NCBI RefSeq assembly: GCF_003350005.1
Contig: NZ_QLKS01000003.1
Location: forward strand, 434,001-498,000
DNA: 64,000 nucleotides
Direction: 5' to 3'
DNA from: Psychrobacter proteolyticus
GTDB taxonomy: Bacteria > Pseudomonadota > Gammaproteobacteria > Pseudomonadales > Moraxellaceae
Each line of letters begins with the position of its first letter. The first letter of the stretch is position 1. A program made the position numbers and the translations under genes. Positions 49,870 through 58,806 of this stretch are shown piece by piece. The notes below the pieces were generated by a model, which was not told the origin of the DNA, searched no databases, and worked only from the letters and a program-made list of their open reading frames with translations.

Positions 49870-51197
49870 TAAAACTGCCCTCCTTGTGAGCTGTTGTTCT
49901 GATTATCGATGTCGCTAACTGAACTAGTTGCGGCAGCGGCTAGTCTGTTTTCTTGTTTGCGAAAGCGCAATCGATGTTGCACACGGCTACCCCAATTCAT
50001 ATAAAGCGCCAATGCCATAAATCCTAAAACAAGCCATGCATACGCCCATACGCTGATGCTGTCTTTGCTCACCGCGTTTTTGAGCGAGATGATACCTAAT
50101 GCACAGCTGACAAATAATAAGATAGAAGGAAACAAGCGCAGCCAACGTCCTTGACGCGGACGGACTTGCGCCAGTGGCACGGCCAACATAGGCGCGATAA
50201 TCATCAGCCATGGTAGCGCCAAACGATAGCCAAGCTCACCTTGTGCAGCGCGCATTGCACTGTTAGAGCCTGATGGTGAGCTACTCGTTGCGGCTTGCCA
50301 CAATGGTCCTATCTTTTGCGTTTCAATATTGTCTTCGGTGATCACTTCCTGTGAAGACTCAGTCAAGGTGATGCGATAACGATCAAAAGCGACTTGATTA
50401 TATTTCAGACTACCTGCACCGACTTCGTAACGACGTCCTTGGAACAAATCCAACTGGGTCACGCCGCTATTGCCAGTATCTACTTGCTCAGCGCGTTTAG
50501 CTAAAGTAATAGTGTCTTTACTAATGTCCTTTGCACCACTATTTATAATATCTTTTGGTATGTCAGAGATGCCAATTTGTTCGGCTGTCTCGCTGTCAAT
50601 CGTATTATTCATATCAGTAGCATTGGCATCGACACTTTCAGCAGCACTACCTTTTTTCGCAGGTTCAGATTGGATCAAGATCACATCTTGCAGTTTTTTC
50701 TTATCATCGCTGAGACTACCCACATATAAATGATAATTACCGCTACTGATAAACTCGTTCGGACGAATCAAATCAAACGCACTGGTCAATGCTTGCTGCT
50801 GCCACACAGCCTCAGACGAGCGGACACCCCAAGGCTTGCCAACGACAGATAGCGCCGCCTCGCCGACGAACAACGCCAATATTAATGGTGTCATCAATCG
50901 AGCAAGCCGACCTCGAGACACGCCACTGGCATTGATCACTGCCATTTCTTGATCGACATACAAGCGACCAAATACCAGCATCAAAGCGATAAAGAATGCT
51001 AACGGTAAAATGAGCTCTAAAAAATACGGGAGGTTATACCCAATGATAGTAAACAGTAGGCTGACGTCCAAACGACCTTCAGCAGCGATGCCAAAATAGC
51101 GTATCAAACGACCGCCGAGCATCATCACTACCAAAAACCCCAACACTAAGGCAGTGGTCGAGGCAACTTGTTGTGTCATGTAGCGGCGTAATATCAC
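49869..51197 (-). CDS. lptF: LPS export permease LptF
   Basis: Second permease of the LptB2FG transporter. It starts MILRRYMTQQVASTTALVLG, has the LptB-coupling motif QEMAVINASGVSRGRL, a periplasmic jellyroll and C-terminal helices. The 442 residues exceed the usual 365. Most of the excess is a polar Ala/Asp/Ser/Lys-rich insertion near residues 178-225 and a Gln/Asn/Ser-rich cytoplasmic tail. It precedes lptG with a one-base overlap. It is divergent from the cysteine hydrolase and pepA. Confidence 0.96.
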   Translation of the reverse strand: MILRRYMTQQVASTTALVLGFLVVMMLGGRLIRYFGIAAEGRLDVSLLFTIIGYNLPYFLELILPLAFFIALMLVFGRLYVDQEMAVINASGVSRGRLARLMTPLILALFVGEAALSVVGKPWGVRSSEAVWQQQALTSAFDLIRPNEFISSGNYHLYVGSLSDDKKKLQDVILIQSEPAKKGSAAESVDANATDMNNTIDSETAEQIGISDIPKDIINSGAKDISKDTITLAKRAEQVDTGNSGVTQLDLFQGRRYEVGAGSLKYNQVAFDRYRITLTESSQEVITEDNIETQKIGPLWQAATSSSPSGSNSAMRAAQGELGYRLALPWLMIIAPMLAVPLAQVRPRQGRWLRLFPSILLFVSCALGIISLKNAVSKDSISVWAYAWLVLGFMALALYMNWGSRVQHRLRFRKQENRLAAAATSSVSDIDNQNNSSQGGQF

Positions 51198-51672
51198 AAT
51201 GGGTACTCTTAAACGGTTGGTATGCGCGCGATTGATGATGGGCTTATTGAATATTTAGGACGTACGACGACATATCACCAGCATGATATGGGCCATTTAC
51301 ATACTCAAATAACGGTAAACGTTACTAAGCGACTGGTTAGTCATACTCAATAAACACAAGCGACAAATATAACCGCTAATGCTAGCATGTTTTGCCCAAA
51401 AATGGCTGTGAAATGTGTTTGAAAACATTACCTACACCTTGCTGAGAGCGCATTATTGACAGTAAGTAACAAATATAGCAAATATTGGATAAATAATTGC
51501 TAAAACCTCAAATTACATCGAATTGATAGTATTTATAGCGCTAAGTTTTTGCTTTATTTATTTTAGAAAGGTTTGTTTGTCATTCGTATCATCGAACATT
51601 TATCTCTGTTATTAATTGCTAGACTGACTGATAGAAAAATATACTTATATCGCCAAACGGAGAATAATACTA
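51198..51672. other. Divergent lptF/cysteine-hydrolase region, no gene
   Basis: About 475 bp of AT-rich DNA. It presumably holds the lptFG promoter and that of the cysteine hydrolase. No clear hairpin or operator was found. Confidence 0.5.
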
Positions 51673-52290
51673 ATGAATAAAACGACCTCTACACCCTCTA
51701 CCCTACTTGAACTCGCTGGCGGCACATTCGATGCGCTTGACTGGTCAAATTGCGCACTCGTTCTTATCGACTATCAAAACGAATACGTCGATGGCGCTAT
51801 GCCATTAGGAGATGCTGGGGCAAAAGCTATCGCCAATGCACGTTTACTACTCGATAAAGCGCGTCAGCAAGATCTACCTATCTTTCACATAAATCATCAC
51901 GGTGCAGAAAATGGCAATGTCTTTGACCCTTTATCAGCTAACGTCGAGATCGTCGAACAATTGCAGCCGCAGGATGGCGAAACAGTGATTGCCAAAAAGC
52001 ATCCGAATGCCTTTTATGATACGCAATTACAATCATTAATCTCAGCAGCAGAAAAAAAGCAGATTATTTTTGCAGGTTTTATGAGTCATATGTGCGTCAG
52101 CTCAAGCGTCCGCGCCGCATTTGATTTAGGTTTTGATAGTTTTGTCTGCCATGATGCCTGTGCCACTCGCGACCTACCGAGCGCTACAAGAAAGCCGATA
52201 AGCGCTGAAATCATGCATGATACTGCCATGGCAGCACTACAAGACAGATTTGCCGCGATGGTAACGACCGATGAATTGGTCAATGGCTAA
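51673..52290 (+). CDS. Isochorismatase-family cysteine hydrolase
   Basis: 205 residues with the full catalytic triad of the family: Asp33 (VLIDYQNEY), Lys108 (IAKKHPNAF) and Cys141 (FMSHMCVSSSVRAAFD). So it should be an active amidohydrolase-type enzyme, as in nicotinamidase-like or ureido-hydrolysing members; the substrate is unknown. CATRDLP near residue 168 lies in the place of the variable lid. It lies between lptF and pepA, which are usually direct divergent neighbours. Confidence 0.88.
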   Translation: MNKTTSTPSTLLELAGGTFDALDWSNCALVLIDYQNEYVDGAMPLGDAGAKAIANARLLLDKARQQDLPIFHINHHGAENGNVFDPLSANVEIVEQLQPQDGETVIAKKHPNAFYDTQLQSLISAAEKKQIIFAGFMSHMCVSSSVRAAFDLGFDSFVCHDACATRDLPSATRKPISAEIMHDTAMAALQDRFAAMVTTDELVNG

Positions 52291-52515
52291 TATGTTGGCA
52301 CCATCGAACAATGATAATGTAACCGCTAAACCATAGCGTAAGTTAGTACAGCATAATAATTCAAACGTATCACCCAAGACTTGCTAACTGCGCACGATTA
52401 TCGCAATATGCTACACTACTGTGATTGCTCAACAGACCAAATAATCTAATAATCTAACAGCTATAAGCAGTCATCCAAATCCTGCAATTTTCATAACTCT
52501 AATAAGGATAACTAT

Positions 52516-54171
52516 ATGAATATCAAATTATCTCAACATTTACCAAAAACCCATACGCAGAAAATCTTGAAAAAAGAAGCCAAAAGTAAAGACGATGCTT
52601 GTCTGGTTGTATTGGTCGATGACAAGAAAAACATTCTGGCTGAATCTGTGCTGACCGAATATACCACTCGTATTGAGCAGTTGATTGAAGTATCACACTT
52701 TAAGGGTACTACCTGTGAGACTGTTGCTGACTATGCGCTGGCGGGTGATAAAAAAACCACTAAGCAAAACCCTGTACAACTGCTATTAGTCGGTGTAGGT
52801 AACACTGATAAGTTTAACAACACAATACTGCAAAAAATCGCCAATACTATCTATAGCAGCACTCAAAAGCGTGTGTCTTCTATCACTGTCGCCTTGGGTG
52901 ATGCATTAGAAGAAAACCACTTTGGTCAATTTGCCCTTAATCTGTTGGCAGCTAGCTACCGCTTTGACAAGTATAAGTCTGAGCAAGCGAGTCCTGTATT
53001 AACTGATGTCTATCTGTTAGCGGATGATTCACTACAGCCTGCACTTGCCTTTGCTCAGTCAGTATTTGCTGGTCAGAGCCTTACTCGTGATGTGGCCAAT
53101 GAGCCTGGCAATATCTGCTTCCCAGCTTACATGGCTGAACAAGCTCAAGAGCTTGCAAAAACCTACCCTGACCTATTAACCGTGAAGGTACTAGGTGAAG
53201 ACGAGATGTCAGCGCTAGGTATGCATTGCTTCTTAGCCGTTGCACAAGGCTCTACCAAAGAAGGTAAGCTGGTACTCATGGAATACCGTGGTAAATCAGA
53301 ATTTAGTTCAAATGCAGGCACTACCGAGCAAACTACTAGCAACGCAAAAGTGAGTGGTCTAAAGGCGTTAGCCGATAAACTACCAACCAAAAAATCAGCT
53401 AAAAATGTAAGCAAAAATAGCAATGATAATGCACAAGCGACCAATGACGACGCACCTATCGTATTAGTCGGTAAAGGCGTAACCTTTGACTCAGGCGGTA
53501 TCTCAATCAAGCCAGGTGCGGCGATGGATGAGATGAAGTTTGACATGGGTGGTTCGGCGTCAGTAATTGGTACAATCAAAGCGTTGTGCGAAGCTCGTCT
53601 ACCAATCAACGTCGTTGGTGCGCTAGCCTGTGCTGAAAACATGCCATCAGGTGATGCAACACGTCCAGGCGATATCGTCAAAGCGATGAATGGTAAGTCA
53701 GTTGAAATCTTGAACACTGATGCCGAAGGTCGTTTAGTACTAGCAGATACCTTGTGCTACGTGCAGCGTTATCAGCCAAAAGCCATCATCGATGTTGCCA
53801 CTTTGACTGGCGCTTGTGTGGTTGCACTAGGCCATGTTCGTTCAGCCGTATTTAGTAATGATGAAGATGTCCTGTTTGATTTAGAAAATGCCAGCAACCT
53901 ATCAGGCGATCTTATCTGGCATATGCCTTTAGATGATGAGTATCAAGCTCAGCTTGATTCACCAATCGCTGATATGCAAAATATCGGTGGTAAAGGTGCT
54001 GGCGCGGTAACTGCAGCCTGCTTCTTATCGCGTTTCATTGAAGAAGGTCAAGCATGGGCGCATTTAGACATCGCTGGTACTGCATGGAACTCAGGTAAAG
54101 ACAAAGCAGCCACGGGTCGCCCTGTGCCATTGTTTATGCAATATCTAAAAAACAGTGTAGAGATGGCTTAA
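52516..54171 (+). CDS. pepA: Leucyl aminopeptidase PepA
   Basis: Two-metal cytosolic aminopeptidase (M17). The catalytic core begins VLVGKGVTFDSGGISIKPG (Lys320, Asp325), followed by KFDMGGSASV, NTDAEGRLVLADTLCY and DVATLTGACVVALG. The N-terminal macro-like domain is residues 1-190. The 551 residues exceed the E. coli 503, owing mainly to an insertion at about residues 260-312, rich in Ser/Asn/Lys/Ala/Thr, just before the catalytic core. In E. coli this linker is only about seven residues. holC follows 7 bp downstream, the conserved pepA-holC pair. Confidence 0.97.
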   Translation: MNIKLSQHLPKTHTQKILKKEAKSKDDACLVVLVDDKKNILAESVLTEYTTRIEQLIEVSHFKGTTCETVADYALAGDKKTTKQNPVQLLLVGVGNTDKFNNTILQKIANTIYSSTQKRVSSITVALGDALEENHFGQFALNLLAASYRFDKYKSEQASPVLTDVYLLADDSLQPALAFAQSVFAGQSLTRDVANEPGNICFPAYMAEQAQELAKTYPDLLTVKVLGEDEMSALGMHCFLAVAQGSTKEGKLVLMEYRGKSEFSSNAGTTEQTTSNAKVSGLKALADKLPTKKSAKNVSKNSNDNAQATNDDAPIVLVGKGVTFDSGGISIKPGAAMDEMKFDMGGSASVIGTIKALCEARLPINVVGALACAENMPSGDATRPGDIVKAMNGKSVEILNTDAEGRLVLADTLCYVQRYQPKAIIDVATLTGACVVALGHVRSAVFSNDEDVLFDLENASNLSGDLIWHMPLDDEYQAQLDSPIADMQNIGGKGAGAVTAACFLSRFIEEGQAWAHLDIAGTAWNSGKDKAATGRPVPLFMQYLKNSVEMA

Positions 54172-54178
54172 TCCATTT

Positions 54179-54658
54179 ATGAAAATTAGTTTTTATGTAT
54201 TAAGTGAAAGTAAGGCCCAAGATTTCTTGGGCTTTATTTGTCAGCTGACTCAGACGGCGCTTAACAAAAGCGCTCAGTCTTTGCTGATTTTAATTGAAGA
54301 TGAGACATTACTAGCAAATCTAGATACGGCACTTTGGTCACAGGACTCCACGAGTTTTATACCGCATCAATGTCTTTCTGATAATGACCATAAAAGTACT
54401 GATGTTGATAGTAATATTGCTACTTCTGAAGTATCAGTGCCTGTACTACTAGGCAATCATATGCCAGCAGATTTTAATGGTATCGTGATCAATACGACGA
54501 CACGTCCCGTCAACGATTTTATGGCTGCTACCAATAATTCAAAACCCTCTCGAGTCCTTGAGCTGATTCGACCTGATGCTACAAGTACACAAGAAGGTCG
54601 CAATAAATATAAAGCCTACCAGCAATTAGGTTACGATCTGACCCACTTTAAGGTGTAG
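54179..54658 (+). CDS. holC: DNA polymerase III subunit chi
   Basis: Clamp-loader accessory protein that bridges polymerase III to SSB. 159 residues, starting KISFYVLSESKAQDFLGFICQLTQTAL, with DTALWSQDSTSFIPHQCL (the chi LW-x-FIPH motif) near 55 and PADFNGIVINTTT later. A polar Asp/Ser/Asn insertion of about 20 residues lies at 70-90. Downstream of pepA with a 7-bp gap, so co-transcribed. It diverges in length little from E. coli (147). Confidence 0.94.
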   Translation: MKISFYVLSESKAQDFLGFICQLTQTALNKSAQSLLILIEDETLLANLDTALWSQDSTSFIPHQCLSDNDHKSTDVDSNIATSEVSVPVLLGNHMPADFNGIVINTTTRPVNDFMAATNNSKPSRVLELIRPDATSTQEGRNKYKAYQQLGYDLTHFKV

Positions 54659-54953
54659 CTCTACTGTTTATTTCCCTCTTACCTTTCATAGCGAAATCTC
54701 TTCCTACCTTATACATCACTGCCTATATCGCTGCTTTTACTCTCCTATAAATGAGGTATTCTGAGTAGCTAGCCCTTGCCCTATAAGTGCTGCATTCTTT
54801 TTGTACTAGTTGTATAACTCTACTATCCCTCTGTTTGCACGCAACAGCTACTGCTATGAGCGGTATGCGAATATGTCAAAAAATGCTACCATCCTTCGAT
54901 AAATTTTCTGTTGTGACAATTCACTTACTTTTAACGGACTTGAGGGTGTACAG

Positions 54954-56156
54954 ATGCGTTCATTAATTGCGATGTATCAGCGTATAGGGCTGGTGCCGCT
55001 TATTATTATTGGCTTGGTATTAGGGGTATTGATTGGTTGGCTAGCGCCAAGTATCGGCACCGCCATAGGGTTGCTTGGTACACTCTTTGTCGGCGCACTA
55101 AAAGCAGTCGCTCCCATCCTAGTATTTATTCTGGTTATGGCAGCCATTAGTCAACATCGCAGTGGCAATGAAGTCTACGTAAAGCCGGTGCTTATCATGT
55201 ACATGTTTGGCACTTTTTTGGCAGCACTAACGGCAGTCGGTGCCAGCTTTTTATTCCCGACTGAGCTGGTCTTAATAAACGCTGATATCGAACAAGTACC
55301 ACCTGCCGACTTAAAAGAAGTCTTGACGAACTTGCTCATGAACTTGGTCGCCAATCCGATCAATGCAATCGCTGAAGCCAACTATATTGGTATCTTAGCA
55401 TGGGCAATTATTATTGGTTTTGCATTGCGCCAAGCCAGTGATACTGCTCGCAATGTTGTCGGTGATTTTGCTGATGCCATCTCACAAGTGGTTAAATGGA
55501 TTATTGCTTTAGCTCCATTTGGTATCTTGGGACTAGTCGCTAGCACGGTTGCTGAGACAGGCTTTGCTTCTTTGGCAGGCTACGCACGTATCTTAATGGT
55601 ATTAATCAGCTGCATGTTATTCATTGCGTTGGTCGCCAATCCGCTTATCGTCCTTATTAAAACCGGTAAAAATCCTTATCCACTCGTGTTCAGATGTCTG
55701 CGCGAATCAGGAATTACTGCCTTCTTTACACGCAGTTCAGCAGCCAACATTCCAGTCAACATGAACCTTGCCCGTAAGCTTGGATTGCATGAAGACACTT
55801 ATTCGGTGACCATTCCACTAGGTGCCACGATCAATATGGCTGGTGCTGCAATTACCATTAACGTCTTAACGCTTGCTGCTGCTCATACGTTGGGTATCGA
55901 AGTGACGTTTGCATCAGCGCTGCTTCTCAGTCTGGTTGCTACGATTAGTGCTTGCGGTGCTTCTGGTGTTGCTGGTGGTTCATTACTATTGATTCCACTC
56001 GCTGCTAGCTTATTTAGCATTCCAAATGATATCGCGATGCAAGTGGTTGCGATTGGCTTTATCATCGGTGTGATTCAGGATTCAGCTGAGACTGCCTTGA
56101 ACTCTTCTACTGATGTATTATTTACAGCAGCAGCTGACCCTACTTATTCGCGTTAA
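54954..56156 (+). CDS. sstT: Na+/serine-threonine symporter SstT
   Basis: DAACS-family (SLC1-type) sodium-coupled importer of serine and threonine. 400 residues, about eight membrane helices plus two re-entrant loops. It starts [24 protein letters not shown]. The transport-site text [37 protein letters not shown] and [20 protein letters not shown] is typical of SstT. The protein length is normal. A bidirectional terminator lies 25 bp after the stop. Confidence 0.96.
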   Translation: MRSLIAMYQRIGLVPLIIIGLVLGVLIGWLAPSIGTAIGLLGTLFVGALKAVAPILVFILVMAAISQHRSGNEVYVKPVLIMYMFGTFLAALTAVGASFLFPTELVLINADIEQVPPADLKEVLTNLLMNLVANPINAIAEANYIGILAWAIIIGFALRQASDTARNVVGDFADAISQVVKWIIALAPFGILGLVASTVAETGFASLAGYARILMVLISCMLFIALVANPLIVLIKTGKNPYPLVFRCLRESGITAFFTRSSAANIPVNMNLARKLGLHEDTYSVTIPLGATINMAGAAITINVLTLAAAHTLGIEVTFASALLLSLVATISACGASGVAGGSLLLIPLAASLFSIPNDIAMQVVAIGFIIGVIQDSAETALNSSTDVLFTAAADPTYSR

Positions 56157-56181
56157 TTTTTGCTGAAGTGTTTTATATAGA

Positions 56182-56218
56182 CATAAAAAAAGGGCCTTTA
56201 AAGGGCCCTTTTTTTATG
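56182..56218. terminator. Bidirectional terminator after sstT
   Basis: AAAAAAAGGGCC and GGCCCTTTTTTT form a stem over a short loop. It is shared by sstT (plus) and cbpM (minus). Confidence 0.9.
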
Positions 56219-56237
56219 TGGTATTTTGATTGTTTGA

Positions 56238-56561
56238 TTACTTTAGGTTGTCTATATCGACTTCGATGACTGGTGTTTGCTGCTCTATTTGACGTTTGAG
56301 TTGGCGCAGTTGCTCAACTTCATCTAATAGCTCAAGTATCAGACCAATCGCTGGTACGCTGGCTTCAAAATCACGACTCAGTCGCGATGCACGGCGCACT
56401 GTCGTCAGCTGATAACCAGTAAATTTTTCATGCTCTGGTACATCATACTCAATGATATTTTCTTCGATTAATTCGATGACCCATTGGCGCTCTTGGCCAC
56501 AGGCAGAGACCAGTTCATCTAAGCTCATGATGATGTCTGTAAATTCAGTCGAGTGGTTCAT
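56238..56561 (-). CDS. cbpM: Chaperone modulator CbpM
   Basis: 107-residue MerR-like helical protein that binds the J domain of CbpA and blocks its co-chaperone activity. The sequence has an N-terminal helix set (SLDELVSACGQERQWVIELIEENIIEY) and then YQLTTVRRASRLSRDFEASVPAIGLILELLDEVEQLR, matching the CbpM family. Its position 100 bp after cbpA on the same strand supports the call. The C-terminus is a short coiled coil. Confidence 0.9.
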   Translation of the reverse strand: MNHSTEFTDIIMSLDELVSACGQERQWVIELIEENIIEYDVPEHEKFTGYQLTTVRRASRLSRDFEASVPAIGLILELLDEVEQLRQLKRQIEQQTPVIEVDIDNLK

Positions 56562-56661
56562 AGCTATTATCCTCGTTTTCTCTTTATTTCATCGGTATCG
56601 TATTCATCTCTGCTATTTGTTCGTTACTTCAGCAATAAGTAACGGTTATTCATAATCTTGT

Positions 56662-57687
56662 TTAACGACTAATATTGGTATCAGCAAAGGCTTGTTTTAG
56701 CTGCTCATAAGCCTGTATCGACGCATCATTACTGACATCAGGATTAACAATATTGAGAGTTAGATACAAGTCGCCTGCTTGCTTGGCAGGGATACCTTTG
56801 CCTTTAAGACGTAAATTGCTACCGGACTTGCTATTCTTAGGAATGGTCACACCAAGCGTACCCGCTGGCGTACTGACGTTGATTTTTTCGCCCAGTGCCG
56901 CTTCCCACGGTGCAATATTCACGGTTTGATAAACGTCTGCGCCTTCTATACGAATATTGGCATCATGACGAATTTTAACCTTCAAAAACAAATCGCCATT
57001 TTTGCCATTACTGCTACCAGCAGCACCTTGCCCTGCTAAACGAATTTGCTTACCATCAGTGATACCTTTAGGAATTTTTATCTTAAGGGTTTTATTGTCG
57101 TAGTCGACATTACCATTGGGCTGACGAACAGGGACGTTTAGCTTAATGCTATAGTCGTCGCCACTATAGACTGAAGATAAATCAACGGTAATCTCGGCAT
57201 GCTGATCCTGACCTTTGCTATCTTGTGTCCCAAAGCCACCACCAAATTGATCGAAGCCGCTGCTTTGAGAGCGACTGCCCGTTTGTCCACCAGTTGACCC
57301 ACGTGCGCCGCGACCAAATGCTGAAAAAATGTCATCGAAGCGAAAACCACCATCACCAAAGGCCTCACCGTCACCAAACTGATCTTTGATATCTTCCCAG
57401 CGAAAACCACCTTGACCTGCGCCGGTTTGCCCACCGCCCTCAAACCCACTTGATCTATTTTGACCAGCAAACGGATTATTGAGCATAGCGTCATATTCAG
57501 CGCGCTTTTCTTTATCTCTGATCGTTTCGTAAGCGTTGTTTATTTCTGCAATTTTATTATCAGCGTCTGGATGATCACTGACATCGGGATGATACTGACG
57601 AACAAGCTTGCGGTATTTTTTTTTGATATCAGCGTCTGAGGCGTCTTTTTTGACCCCTAAAATGTCATAGTAGTTTTTCTCTGCCAT
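56662..57687 (-). CDS. cbpA: DnaJ-type co-chaperone CbpA
   Basis: DnaK co-chaperone and curved-DNA-binding protein. 341 residues: J domain 1-70 with the HPD motif at 33-35, a Gly/Phe/Ser/Gln-rich linker at about 75-165 (many Gly-Gly), then the two beta-barrel client domains. There is no CxxCxGxG zinc finger, so it is CbpA and not DnaJ. The linker is longer than in E. coli CbpA (306 residues). It forms a pair with cbpM, which is downstream. Confidence 0.94.
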   Translation of the reverse strand: MAEKNYYDILGVKKDASDADIKKKYRKLVRQYHPDVSDHPDADNKIAEINNAYETIRDKEKRAEYDAMLNNPFAGQNRSSGFEGGGQTGAGQGGFRWEDIKDQFGDGEAFGDGGFRFDDIFSAFGRGARGSTGGQTGSRSQSSGFDQFGGGFGTQDSKGQDQHAEITVDLSSVYSGDDYSIKLNVPVRQPNGNVDYDNKTLKIKIPKGITDGKQIRLAGQGAAGSSNGKNGDLFLKVKIRHDANIRIEGADVYQTVNIAPWEAALGEKINVSTPAGTLGVTIPKNSKSGSNLRLKGKGIPAKQAGDLYLTLNIVNPDVSNDASIQAYEQLKQAFADTNISR

Positions 57688-58371
57688 GTTATTTTCCCCA
57701 AAATAAAAACATATTAGTGGTATCAGTCTGCCAATTTCAAACGATACGGTATAAATAGCTACTAGATTTTGCTATAGCAATTTTTGTAGCCTACTTATCA
57801 TCATAGCAATAATTACAACAAACACCGTTATATAAATATTACCAGTAGTGATGCCAAGCGATGTCTACAACATTCTGTAATACAGGTAAGCGAACACTTT
57901 TACCTTGAGTTAGATTTTTTAAAAATTTAGTATTATCAGCTCTATATTAGAACTGTAATAATGGCAGACTTTTTCTATTTACAAAATAGTAAGAATATAG
58001 CAAGGTTTTTTTACATTATATTATCTATTACTATTTGAGCTTTCATAACGATAATTATGCTATATCGATAGATTTGGTCTTTATATATTACCTATTTATA
58101 TTGCGTTGTTGGCTTTCCAATATTTTGTCGGCTTCTTTATGAGAATCACTCTTTATAATTCTAATTTTATTACCTACGTCATCATTGTTTTTGCTAAAAA
58201 ATAACTATTTTTCCTTAAAAAACAGCTATTTGACCTCATGAGTTTTTTACACGGCAGTAATAATATGACAAGCTAGCTCTTGTAGAATCCCCTATTATTC
58301 ATACTCATAGGGAGTATAGATAACGTAGGCAAGAGCATCTGTCTATTTTATTAATTGCTTAAAGGTATTAA
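57688..58371. other. Gene-free AT-rich region between cbpA and the RlpA-like gene
   Basis: About 680 bp. No open frame of note. A weak heat-shock-type pair, TTTGAAA and CCACTAAT about 14 bp apart, can be read on the minus strand at 57713-57742 upstream of cbpA. The rest shows only AT-rich DNA. Confidence 0.45.
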
Positions 58372-58734
58372 ATGTCTTATTTAATCAAGTCTTTGGTTGT
58401 CACTTTATCGCTACTACTTAGCACCACAGTTTTTGCAGCCAATACCAGTTATTACGGTAGTAAGTTTCATGGCAAGCGCACAGCGAGTGGTAGTATCTTC
58501 AACATGAACTCTTTAACCGCTGCACATCGCACGTTACCGTTCGGCACGAAAGTACAAGTAACCAATCAAAAGACAAAGCAGAGCGTCGTTGTAAAAATCA
58601 CGGACAGAGGACCTTTTATTAGAGGTCGTATCCTTGATTTATCAAAAGCCGCTGCTGGTGAAATAAACTGTCAGCTTTGTACGACCACGATGGAAATACT
58701 GTCGTACGGCGATGGCAAATATCGTAAGGAATGA
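58372..58734 (+). CDS. Small secreted RlpA-like double-psi beta-barrel protein
   Basis: 120 residues with a signal peptide (SLVVTLSLLLSTTVFA, cleavage near residue 22) and no lipobox, so likely periplasmic. The mature part is a single DPBB domain: TSYYGSKFHGKRTASGSIFN, AHRTLPFGTKVQVTN, VVVKITDRGPFIRGRILDLSKAAA. It lacks the C-terminal SPOR domain of classic RlpA. Members cleave glycan strands lacking stem peptides or act as expansin-like domains. The active-site Asp/His of RlpA appear in DRGPF and AHRTL. Confidence 0.88.
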   Translation: MSYLIKSLVVTLSLLLSTTVFAANTSYYGSKFHGKRTASGSIFNMNSLTAAHRTLPFGTKVQVTNQKTKQSVVVKITDRGPFIRGRILDLSKAAAGEINCQLCTTTMEILSYGDGKYRKE

Positions 58735-58740
58735 TGTAAT

Positions 58741-58772
58741 AAAAAAGGGATGGCTTATGCCATCCCTTTTTT
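58741..58772. terminator. Bidirectional terminator between the RlpA-like gene and yheS
   Basis: AAAAAAGGGATGGC and GCCATCCCTTTTTT form a perfect 14-bp stem with a four-base loop. Confidence 0.93.
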
Positions 58773-58806
58773 ATGTCTGCTTATATAACTAACTATCTAG
58801 AACGCT

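Noticed and set aside
53163..53717. 184-codon frame antisense to pepA
   Set aside because: It lies wholly inside a well-supported conserved gene and its protein has no family features; it is a shadow frame.
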